DNA from: Sedimentisphaerales bacterium | Lineage (GTDB): Bacteria > Planctomycetota > Phycisphaerae > Sedimentisphaerales > SM23-30 | Reading direction: 5' to 3' | NCBI GenBank assembly: GCA_016934515.1 | Contig: JAFGSR010000080.1 | Location: forward strand, 1-35,054 | DNA length: 35,054 nucleotides | The notes under the pieces: generated by a model | Database searches by the model: none | The model's input: only the letters and a program-made list of their open reading frames with translations | What the model was told of the DNA's origin: nothing | Translations under genes and position numbers: made by a program | Shown: positions 1 to 7,512 of the stretch, one piece after another | Position numbering within the stretch: the stretch's first letter is position 1 | Layout of the letters: each line of letters begins with the position of its first letter

Positions 1-183
1 CCTAACACATTGTAAATGTTGAGGTTAGGCAATGCCATGAAAATTATGTGCGCAAATGTTGTAGTTTACTTAGAGAAAGACTCTAATCCCTAAATCCTAA
101 ACAAATTCAAATGTTCAAAATTCAAAACTCTGGATGCGAGTGTTTGAGTTTCAATTCATTTTTTGTTAATAACGGTGTGGTTT
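1..183. other. Left-edge intergenic region downstream of the RND gene
   Basis: No gene is visible here. The stretch follows the stop codon of the minus-strand RND permease and is AT-rich. It has no clear hairpin-plus-T-tract terminator. Positions 90-120 hold one copy of a 31-base repeat that recurs inverted at 25202-25232. Confidence 0.6.
90..120 (+). repeat. Dispersed 31-base AT-rich repeat, copy 1
   Basis: The segment begins CTAAATCCTAAACAAATTC and ends ATGTTCAAAA. Its reverse complement is found at 25202-25232 with a single mismatch (30 of 31 identical). Both copies lie just beyond the 3' end of a minus-strand gene. An exact match of this length 25 kb away is not expected by chance. The text resembles low-complexity intergenic repeats seen in many environmental planctomycete-like assemblies, which is a recollection and not a search result. 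Confidence 0.75.
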
Positions 184-3100
184 TCAGGAGGTGGTGTTCG
201 AGTCTTTGACGGCGTGATGGACGAGGTCGGTTTGACGGTGGAAGATACGGCCGACTAGGTGTTTGGCGTCGTCGAAGATGGTGTAGATAACGGGGACGAT
301 GAGGAGTCCGAGTCCGCCACCGGCGAGCAGGCCGCCGATCTGGACCATGGCCATGGGGGCGCGCATTTCACCGCCCCAACCCATTCCCATTGCCAGGGGT
401 ATCATGGCGACGACGGTGGTGAGGTTGGCCATGAGGATGGGGCGCAGACGGGTTCTACCGGATTCGAGGATGGCTTCGCGACGGTCAATGCCGCGGCGGC
501 GCAGAGTGTTGATGTAGTCGATGACGATGATGCTGTTGTTGATGACCAGGCCGACGAGCATGATAATGGACATGATGGAGAAGATGGAGAAGGTGCCGCC
601 CATCAGGAATAACGCCAGGAAGACTCCGATCAGGCTCAAGGGCAGGGAGATCATGATGATCAGCGGTTGAAGGAAAGATTCCAGCAGCGCGGCGAGCAAC
701 ATGTAAGTGAGGCAGATAGCCATGATCAGAGCAGTGAACAACCGGCCGAAGCTTTCCTGCATCATTTCGATTTCGCCGCCGAAGACGAAATTGCAATTGG
801 GATAATCGGGTTTCAGGGCTTCGAGATTTTTATTAATGTCGGCAACGACTTCACCGGGGCTGCGGCCGCTAACGTCGCAACTGATGGTGACCAGGGACTG
901 GCGGTCCTTGCGGAACAACTGGGCCGGGCCGAAGGTATGGTGGATTTTTGCGACCTGGGGCAGAGGGATGAGGTCACCATTGCGGTTCATTATGGTGAGT
1001 TTTTCGACATCGCCGACGTTTGAGCGGGATTCGACATCGCTACGGACGCGGATGTCGTAATTGAAGGCTCCTTCGCGGTATTCACTAACCAGGATGCCTT
1101 CGAAGCTGGAAGCGACAACCTGGGAGAGGTAGCGGGTGTCGATTCCGCAATCGCGGCACTTTTCACGGTCGGGGATGATACGGATTTCGGGCTGGCCTAA
1201 GCGATAATTGGTATCGACATCAATGGCACCGGGGATCAGTTGGGGATCGTTGATGATGGCCAGGGCTTTTTTGGCGAAATCGTTGACCCGTTCGATATTG
1301 TCGCCGACGATTTCCAGTTGAATAGGTGCTTCACCGCCTCCACCGCCGCTGATTTCCAGCAGTTTAATACGTGCCCCGGGCACCGCCGCCCGGGCCAGAT
1401 CGGGACGGATGCGATCCATGATTTCCTTGGTGCTCTGTTTGCGTTCGGTTTTGTCCACTATGGTGATAAGTACCTGAGCAACATTGACAGCCTGGCTGGA
1501 GCCGCCAATTTCACCGCCGAGAGTGCGACCGATGGAGCTGTACAAGCCAACCAGCTCGGGCAGAACCTTTTTATCAGCGAGGGTTTGTTCGATTTTAGCA
1601 GTGGCAGCGTCGGTTTCTTCGAAGCGGGTGCCGACGGGCATTTCCAGTGAGATCATGAATTTGCCCTGGTCCATGGAAGTGATAAATTCCGAGCCGATGA
1701 ACCGGCCCAGTTGAAGAGACCCGATAAAAATCACGAACATCAGAACAGTAATAATGACGCGATGGTTGAGACACCAATTGAGGCCGTTGGAATAAGCATT
1801 ACGCAGTTGGTCCAGTTGATTGTCAAAACCTTTGCCCAAGCGGTCGAGCAGGGAGCGGCCGGTTACGCTGGTGTTTTTTTTGTTGAGCAGTTTGGCGGCC
1901 ATCATCGGGGCCAGGGTGAACGAGATGAAAAGCGAAACGATGGTGGCGAAAGTGGCGGTCAAGCCGAAGTCTTTGAAAAACTCACCGATGATGCCACCCA
2001 TGAAGGCGATGGGTACGAACACCACAACATTGGTCAGGGTGGTGGAGGCAACGGCAATAGCGATTTCGCTGGTACCTTCGGTGGCGGCCTGGTCGGGAGG
2101 GTGGTCCAGGTGAATGTAACGAGTGATGTTTTCCAGGACGAGGATAGCGTTGTTGACCAGCACGCCGATGGTCATCGCAAGTCCCATCAGCGACATCATG
2201 TTGAGGGTGAAGCCCATCAGATACATGATGATGAAAGTGGCCAGGACGGAGATCGGCATGGTCAGCGAGATAATCAGCACGCTGCGAAAGCTGTGCAGGA
2301 ACAGGAACAGTGCCACCGCGGTCAGGATGATGCCAATGTACATGTTTTGGAAGACGTTCTGAATGGAAGAAGTGATCCAGGAAGCCTGTTCGTCCTGGAC
2401 GATAATTTCGTAATCTTTGGGCAAAATTTTGAGCAGATCTTTGATTTGTTCGCGAACGGCCTGGTCCACAGCGATGGTGTTGCCGCCGGCACGTTTTTTG
2501 ACACTCATGCCAACACAGACTTTGTTGTCGGCGCGGGTTTTTTCGCGGATGTCTTTGTAAAAGTCCTTAACTTCGGCCACTTCGCGCAGATAAATGTCTC
2601 GGCCGCTGGGAACGGGGATTTTTAGATTGCGAATCTGGTCCAGGGAAGTGAATTTTCCGCGCAGGCGGATACTGTATTCGCGGGCGTTCTGAGAGATGTG
2701 TCCGCCGGGGGTTTCGAGGTTTGCAGCAGCCACCGCAGCAGCTACATCGGTGATGCTGAGTCCCAAGGCGCGCAGCCGTTGCTGCTTGGCGAAGATGTGG
2801 ATTTCGCGATCCTGGCCGCCGATGATTTCTACCGAAGCAACGTCTGGTACGGTAGAGATGCGGTCTTTGATTTGCTGTTCGGCGGTGTGAAAGACTTCGC
2901 GTAAAGAACGATCGGCAGAAATGGACAGTTGCATGACGGGCTGGGCGTTGAAGTCGAATTTCATGGTGATGGGGTCTTCGGCCTCTTCGGGCAGCATCGG
3001 GCGGACGATGTTCACTTTGGCCCGGACATCGGCGGCGGCGACATCAATATCGGTGCCGAGATAAAATTCCGCCAGCACCAGAGAGAGCCCCCGCTGAGAA

Positions 3101-3348
3101 ATGCTGCGTAGGTGTTTGATGCCTTCGACGGTGCTGATTTCGTCTTCGAGTTCCTTACTGATAAGCTGTTCCACTTCGGAGGGTCCGGCACCTTCGTAAA
3201 TGGTGGTAACGGTGACCATCGGGAATTCCACATTCGGAAATAACTCGCGGGACAACTGTACGTAACAGAAGATGCCGATGCCGGCCAAACCGGTCATAAT
3301 CATGGTTACCAGAACCGGGCGTGAAACACATGTTTTGGTTAAGTTCAT
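184..3348 (-). CDS. Efflux RND transporter permease, HAE1/AcrB type
   Basis: This inner-membrane pump subunit should export hydrophobic compounds through a TolC channel, driven by the proton gradient. Length (1054 residues) and layout fit the AcrB family: a first membrane helix at about 10-30, a large periplasmic loop, a helix block at about 335-490, a second large loop, and a final helix block from about 855. TM4 reads GVLVNNAILVLEN, so the adjacent Asp pair of AcrB (D407/D408) is replaced by Asn399-Asn400. TM10 reads GLVINNSIIVIDY and lacks the AcrB lysine, a variant common in this broad family. It is the last gene of the TetR-TolC-adaptor-RND operon, 36 bases after the adaptor. Family assignment is firm. 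The substrate cannot be told, and the missing TM4 aspartates leave the energy coupling open. Confidence 0.95.
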   Translation of the reverse strand: MNLTKTCVSRPVLVTMIMTGLAGIGIFCYVQLSRELFPNVEFPMVTVTTIYEGAGPSEVEQLISKELEDEISTVEGIKHLRSISQRGLSLVLAEFYLGTDIDVAAADVRAKVNIVRPMLPEEAEDPITMKFDFNAQPVMQLSISADRSLREVFHTAEQQIKDRISTVPDVASVEIIGGQDREIHIFAKQQRLRALGLSITDVAAAVAAANLETPGGHISQNAREYSIRLRGKFTSLDQIRNLKIPVPSGRDIYLREVAEVKDFYKDIREKTRADNKVCVGMSVKKRAGGNTIAVDQAVREQIKDLLKILPKDYEIIVQDEQASWITSSIQNVFQNMYIGIILTAVALFLFLHSFRSVLIISLTMPISVLATFIIMYLMGFTLNMMSLMGLAMTIGVLVNNAILVLENITRYIHLDHPPDQAATEGTSEIAIAVASTTLTNVVVFVPIAFMGGIIGEFFKDFGLTATFATIVSLFISFTLAPMMAAKLLNKKNTSVTGRSLLDRLGKGFDNQLDQLRNAYSNGLNWCLNHRVIITVLMFVIFIGSLQLGRFIGSEFITSMDQGKFMISLEMPVGTRFEETDAATAKIEQTLADKKVLPELVGLYSSIGRTLGGEIGGSSQAVNVAQVLITIVDKTERKQSTKEIMDRIRPDLARAAVPGARIKLLEISGGGGGEAPIQLEIVGDNIERVNDFAKKALAIINDPQLIPGAIDVDTNYRLGQPEIRIIPDREKCRDCGIDTRYLSQVVASSFEGILVSEYREGAFNYDIRVRSDVESRSNVGDVEKLTIMNRNGDLIPLPQVAKIHHTFGPAQLFRKDRQSLVTISCDVSGRSPGEVVADINKNLEALKPDYPNCNFVFGGEIEMMQESFGRLFTALIMAICLTYMLLAALLESFLQPLIIMISLPLSLIGVFLALFLMGGTFSIFSIMSIIMLVGLVINNSIIVIDYINTLRRRGIDRREAILESGRTRLRPILMANLTTVVAMIPLAMGMGWGGEMRAPMAMVQIGGLLAGGGLGLLIVPVIYTIFDDAKHLVGRIFHRQTDLVHHAVKDSNTTS

Positions 3349-3384
3349 AGCGTTCTCAAGTGGTTATTGTTCGTTTATTTAATA

Positions 3385-4674
3385 TTAGTTATCATCAGGA
3401 TTGGGAAAATTCGATTCGGGGGAGATTATCACTTTTGAGCCATCCTGGACGATGTCCTGGCTGAGGGTGATAACTTTTTCGCCGGCGTTTAAACCGTCGA
3501 TGACCTGGGTGAGATTGTCGAAGGCTGATCCCGAGGTGATGTTGCGTTTTTGAGTGGTCAGCGAATCGTCAACTACGAGCACAAAGGCCTGACTACCTTC
3601 GAAGCGGATGGCGTCCGTGGTAACCACCAGGGTGTTTGGGATTTTATCGATAACAATCCGGGCGCGGGCGAACATTCCGGGTTTTAATTTTTCGTTCTTG
3701 TTGTCGATGAGGATTTTAGTAGTGAAGCCGCGAGTAGCGGGATTGGCCTGAGGATTGATCTGGTTCACGATACCGGTGAAAATTTCACCAGGCAGGACGT
3801 CAACGGTGATGTTAACCGGCATTTGCAGTTTCAGGCTTGGGATGTAAAGTTCGGACACTTCCAGCACCAGGTAAACCGGATCGATCTGCAGCACCTGAAA
3901 AATTGTCTTGTTGAAATCGACGATATCGCCGGGCTCCAACAGATGGACGGTGGTGCGGCCGTCGATGGGACTGGTTAGATAATGGTCGGACAGATTCTGC
4001 TCGGCCTGTTTGACGGCTACCTGGGCGGAGGCCAGTTGCGTTCGGGCCATGGCGATGTCTTCGTCGCGTGGTCCCTTTTTTATCAGGTTGAATTGCGCCT
4101 GGGCGGAATCGAGAGCAGCTTTGGCGGAGTTGAATTGATTTTCAGCGGTTTGGAGCTGGCGCAGGGTGGTGGCTTCTTCTTCGTAGAGCTTTTTGAACCG
4201 TTCCAGTTCCAACTGCTGCAACTGATAGAAAGCCTGAGCCTGGGCAACGGCGGCGCGGGCGGTTTCGATTTCTTCCGGACGGGAGCCGTTGAGCAGTTCG
4301 GTCAACCGATGCTGTGCCAAATCGCGTGAAGCCTGGGCCGCAGCCAGGTTGAGTTTGCTTTTAGTGGGGTCCAAGGTAACGAGCAGATCACCTTGGGCAA
4401 CCTTTTGACCGACATTGACATGAATGGTCTGGATTCTTTCGGCGATTACGGGGCAAATGTGCACGGTCTGTAAAGGTTCGATACTGCCGCTAACCGAAAC
4501 GGTGTTTTCCAGATCGGTGCGTTTGACCTCGCACACCCGCACGGGGATGCCGGATTTCTGCTGGATTTTTTCCACGCTATCAACAGCTTTTGTGGTTACC
4601 AAAGCGTGAATCCGCAAACCCGCTCCGATGGCAAGGATTAAAACTATGATAAGAATAATCAAAAACTTTTTCAT
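3385..4674 (-). CDS. RND efflux periplasmic adaptor (HlyD/AcrA-type membrane fusion protein)
   Basis: The adaptor bridges the RND pump and the outer-membrane channel. Residues 4-24 form one N-terminal membrane anchor with no lipobox. A lipoyl-type half motif precedes a long Ala/Gln/Glu-rich coiled-coil hairpin at about 105-225 (LDPTKSKLNLAAAQASRDLA onward). The second lipoyl half follows (TSPIDGRTTVHLLEPGDIV), then beta-barrel and membrane-proximal domains ending near 420. Its 429 residues are usual for the family. It lies 24 bases after the TolC gene and 36 bases before the RND gene, so the three are almost certainly co-transcribed. The export substrate is not evident from sequence. Confidence 0.94.
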   Translation of the reverse strand: MKKFLIILIIVLILAIGAGLRIHALVTTKAVDSVEKIQQKSGIPVRVCEVKRTDLENTVSVSGSIEPLQTVHICPVIAERIQTIHVNVGQKVAQGDLLVTLDPTKSKLNLAAAQASRDLAQHRLTELLNGSRPEEIETARAAVAQAQAFYQLQQLELERFKKLYEEEATTLRQLQTAENQFNSAKAALDSAQAQFNLIKKGPRDEDIAMARTQLASAQVAVKQAEQNLSDHYLTSPIDGRTTVHLLEPGDIVDFNKTIFQVLQIDPVYLVLEVSELYIPSLKLQMPVNITVDVLPGEIFTGIVNQINPQANPATRGFTTKILIDNKNEKLKPGMFARARIVIDKIPNTLVVTTDAIRFEGSQAFVLVVDDSLTTQKRNITSGSAFDNLTQVIDGLNAGEKVITLSQDIVQDGSKVIISPESNFPNPDDN

Positions 4675-4698
4675 TGCTCAGTTTCCCTAAATTGCCGG

Positions 4699-6345
4699 TT
4701 ATTCTACTGGTTTACCAGGATCATGGTTTGGCTGAGTTGATCCGGTTTGGTTAGTTGTATTGGTTTTGGTTGGCTCGTCTTCAGTTACTGTTTTGGTTTC
4801 GGCTGTTTCGGTTTGAGTTGCCGTTATAGTTTCGGCCGATTCGGTTTCATTAGAAGCGGCATTATCTGGCAGGCCAAAATCAATATCTCCCATTGCCCAT
4901 TCAAGACTCAGTAGTGAAATTTCATAGGAGTGCACGGCGGTGATGTAATCGGCCCGGGCCTGATCCAGGGCGGTTTGGGCGGAAATCACGTCCAGAGAAG
5001 TACCGGTTCCCTCGCGATAATTCACCTGTGCCAGACGCAGGGATTCTTCGGCACTATCAACGTTGCCCGACTGCGACTGAACGAAATTTTCGCTGCTTTG
5101 CAGATTCAGGACAGCCTGGTTTAATTCAAACTGGACCTGCTGTTCCAGTTTTCTCAACGTGACCTGTTGGCGGTGCAGATCAGCTTTTGCCTGAGTTACC
5201 CTGCCGGCGGTGGCGAAGCCGTCGAAGAAAGGCCATTCCATGACGATCCCGCCGCTCATGGTTCGTTCCCACTCTTTGCCGCCAAACGATGGCACTGCAG
5301 TGGCGGCGTCCGGATCCGTTTCGTCACCAGCAGGGATTAAATTGCTGAAATTAGAAGAAAAACCCGGATAGGTTCTCTGGTAGGTTCCCTGCAAATACAC
5401 TTTGGGTCGATCGGCGGCCTGCTGAGCTTTGATGTTGTTGCGGGCCAGCCGAATCATGGCTTCGCCGATGAGCAGTTCCGGCCTTTGCTTCATGGCCAGG
5501 AACAGGTTGTCCCGGGCGGAGGGTGGCTGTTTTTTGAATATCAACGTGTCGGTCAGTTGAATGTCGCTCAGTTGTGAAACCCCGAGCACGTTGAGCAGGT
5601 TTGTTAAGCTGATGCCGGCCTGGTTTTGTCTGCGGATTAACTCGGCTTCGAGAGAAGTTGCCCGAACGCGAGCCCGGAGCACGTCGAATTTTGTTCCCGT
5701 GCCGTACTTTAACTGCTTTTCGGTGTCCAGCAAATGTTCGTCAGCGTCAAGTTTTGCCTGCTGAGCGACCTTAACCATCTCCGTCGCCAGCAGGTTGTCC
5801 AGATAAGCGTGGCGAACCTGGCGGTAAACACTGTGCAGCACCTGGCGCAGTTGTTGCTGGGACATGTAGGAGAATACGGCAGCAGCGTCGATAGCGGCCC
5901 CGGCCAGACCGCCGAGGTACAAAGGCTGTCGGGCCAGAACCATCAGGTCGTAAGTTTCTTTCTGGGAGGCAAATCCGCTGTTGTCGTTTCGCAGGGCGGA
6001 CCCGGTAAAACTCGCCGTCGGCAAAGCGGTGGCAATGGCTTCGGTCATCTGTCCCTTCGCTTCGAGCAGGTTTTCTTTGGCAATCTGCACATCCTTGTTG
6101 TGTCGCAAAGCCAACTCCAGGCAATCGGACATGCTCAATTGCCCGGCAACCATTTCCAGGTCAGTAGTGCCCTGGCTTTGCCCGGTCCGCGTGAGATTCT
6201 GATAACTAATTTCCCGACGCTGCTGGAAATCTCTCTCAATACTTTGCTGAGAGGGGCAACCGGCCAGCGCAAACAAAAGCAGCATAAGCGACAGGAAGGG
6301 AAATTTAAGAAAATAATTTTTTCGGTTTAAATTGTGTGAAAGCAT
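4699..6345 (-). CDS. TolC-family outer membrane efflux lipoprotein
   Basis: This is the outer-membrane channel of the efflux system. Residues 1-30 form a lipoprotein signal with a lipobox ending LAGC at Cys30, so the mature protein is probably lipid-anchored. Two repeats of helical outer-membrane-efflux domain follow, with typical phrases such as SMSDCLELALRHNKDVQIA (about 70-90) and YREGTGTSLDVISAQTALDQ (about 440-460). The C-terminal 50 residues are a Thr/Glu/Asn-rich low-complexity tail not needed for the channel fold. The start codon overlaps the stop of the upstream TetR gene by one base (TAATG), which suggests translational coupling. Family and role are clear; the tail's role is unknown. 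Confidence 0.94.
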   Translation of the reverse strand: MLSHNLNRKNYFLKFPFLSLMLLLFALAGCPSQQSIERDFQQRREISYQNLTRTGQSQGTTDLEMVAGQLSMSDCLELALRHNKDVQIAKENLLEAKGQMTEAIATALPTASFTGSALRNDNSGFASQKETYDLMVLARQPLYLGGLAGAAIDAAAVFSYMSQQQLRQVLHSVYRQVRHAYLDNLLATEMVKVAQQAKLDADEHLLDTEKQLKYGTGTKFDVLRARVRATSLEAELIRRQNQAGISLTNLLNVLGVSQLSDIQLTDTLIFKKQPPSARDNLFLAMKQRPELLIGEAMIRLARNNIKAQQAADRPKVYLQGTYQRTYPGFSSNFSNLIPAGDETDPDAATAVPSFGGKEWERTMSGGIVMEWPFFDGFATAGRVTQAKADLHRQQVTLRKLEQQVQFELNQAVLNLQSSENFVQSQSGNVDSAEESLRLAQVNYREGTGTSLDVISAQTALDQARADYITAVHSYEISLLSLEWAMGDIDFGLPDNAASNETESAETITATQTETAETKTVTEDEPTKTNTTNQTGSTQPNHDPGKPVE

Positions 6346-6965
6346 TATTTGGCTAGGGCTCCACTAATAAAAAAGTCTATCATGCTTTGTTCTTTTTCTT
6401 CAAAGGGAAAGGTGTCCGGATTTTCCAGCCAGGCGTAAACAAAACCATCGGTCAAACCTTCCAGGGCAATAACGATGTCTTCCGGATCGATGTCGTTGCG
6501 GAAAATTCCCTGGCTGACACCAGCGCGAATAGCATCGACCAGCCGCGATAAAACTCCATTATAGAGCGGCGCGATAGTTTCTCGCCAGAGGTCATGGTTG
6601 ATAAAGCGATCACCCAGTCGTTCCCGGCTGTATAAACAAACAAAATATTGGTATTTTGTGAAAAGCTTGATCTTGGCGTTTACGTAGGCACGGACCATTT
6701 CCAGCGGTCCCTTTGTTTTATCCAGCACCGCGTTAACTTCAGCAGACATTTGTTTGGAGCGTATCTCAATAAGGGAATTGTAAAGCTGTTCTTTGCCAGA
6801 AAACAAATTGTAGAGTGTTCCCACCGCGAATTCCGAATGGGCAGCAATATCTTCGACGGTGGTTCGATCAAAACCTTTTTCGGCAAAGATGATTTCAGCC
6901 GCTTCGAGAATATCAAAACGGCGACGCTGCTTTTCCCGTTCTTTTCGAGTCAACTTTTTTTCCAT
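6345..6965 (-). CDS. TetR/AcrR-family transcriptional regulator of the efflux operon
   Basis: A 206-residue one-component repressor. The N-terminal helix-turn-helix lies at about 20-65, with the typical TTVEDIAAHSEFAVGTLYNLF recognition region (about 35-55). The C-terminal two-thirds is a helical ligand-binding and dimer domain of the TetR_C type. It is the first gene of the efflux operon and overlaps the TolC start by one base. The likely role is repression of its own operon, relieved by a pump substrate. An imperfect 16-base palindrome at 7058-7073 upstream is the best operator candidate. The regulatory direction is inferred from the family and position. Confidence 0.92.
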   Translation of the reverse strand: MEKKLTRKEREKQRRRFDILEAAEIIFAEKGFDRTTVEDIAAHSEFAVGTLYNLFSGKEQLYNSLIEIRSKQMSAEVNAVLDKTKGPLEMVRAYVNAKIKLFTKYQYFVCLYSRERLGDRFINHDLWRETIAPLYNGVLSRLVDAIRAGVSQGIFRNDIDPEDIVIALEGLTDGFVYAWLENPDTFPFEEKEQSMIDFFISGALAK

Positions 6966-7057
6966 TCAAACCAACTTTACCACTGAAACATTCTGATATT
7001 ATTCCACGACTACTTTTATGATTGCCTATTCATATTAAGTAACCATTGTTATATATT

Positions 7058-7073
7058 ATGAATTATCATTCAT
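7058..7073. promoter_or_regulatory. Candidate TetR operator palindrome
   Basis: The sequence ATGAATTATCATTCAT matches its own reverse complement at 14 of 16 positions. It lies about 95 bases upstream of the TetR start in an AT-rich gap containing TATAAT-like hexamers. TetR repressors usually bind palindromes of this size near their own promoter. The link is inferred from position and symmetry only. Confidence 0.4.
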
Positions 7074-7201
7074 TATAAGCCAAAGCAACTCATGTAGCAA
7101 ACAAATAAATGTTGGAATTTTACAAAAAATTGGTCGGAATCAGCCTTAGCTGCCGGCCGTAAATGGGATATATCATTGATAGTCAAGCACTTATGTTATT
7201 T

Positions 7202-7456
7202 TTACGGAAATTGTTTGCAGGAACTACAATTGCCGGGACAGCTATTATTCTGGTTATTCTGGGAATCTGATTTGGAGTTGTTATCGTATCGTTTTACGAT
7301 GTCAGCAGCACCTTGGTCAGTTGGGACGCAGGTTTTGGAATCCAGCCCGCAGCAGCATTGGTGTGAACCGCCGCCTTTTTTGAGGGTTCGGATAAACGCC
7401 CAGCCCACCATGATTAGCACCAAAACAACGACAATGTAAGCAATTATATCACCCAT
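7202..7456 (-). CDS. FeoB-associated Cys-rich membrane protein
   Basis: An 84-residue protein with one N-terminal membrane helix (residues 4-22), a short basic stretch (RTLKKGGG), and a soluble tail with Cys34-Cys35-Cys36, Cys43 and a C-terminal CPGNCSSC motif (Cys73, 77, 80). This fits the small Cys-rich proteins encoded next to feoB (the FeoB-associated Cys-rich membrane family). Such proteins are thought to help ferrous iron uptake or hand over iron, but their biochemical role is unproven. It is the last gene of the feo operon, 56 bases after feoB. An Asn/Ser/Asp-rich linker at about 59-72 separates the two Cys clusters. Confidence 0.85.
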   Translation of the reverse strand: MGDIIAYIVVVLVLIMVGWAFIRTLKKGGGSHQCCCGLDSKTCVPTDQGAADIVKRYDNNSKSDSQNNQNNSCPGNCSSCKQFP

Positions 7457-7512
7457 AATTCACCTAAAGTTAACTTCTTGCTAAATTTTAGATTTTCCAA
7501 AAACCAGATGGG

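Noticed and set aside
1711-2625. Long open frame of 304 codons on the plus strand
   Set aside because: It lies opposite the RND permease gene, has a His/Gln/Asp-rich composition expected from antisense reading, and shows no family features.
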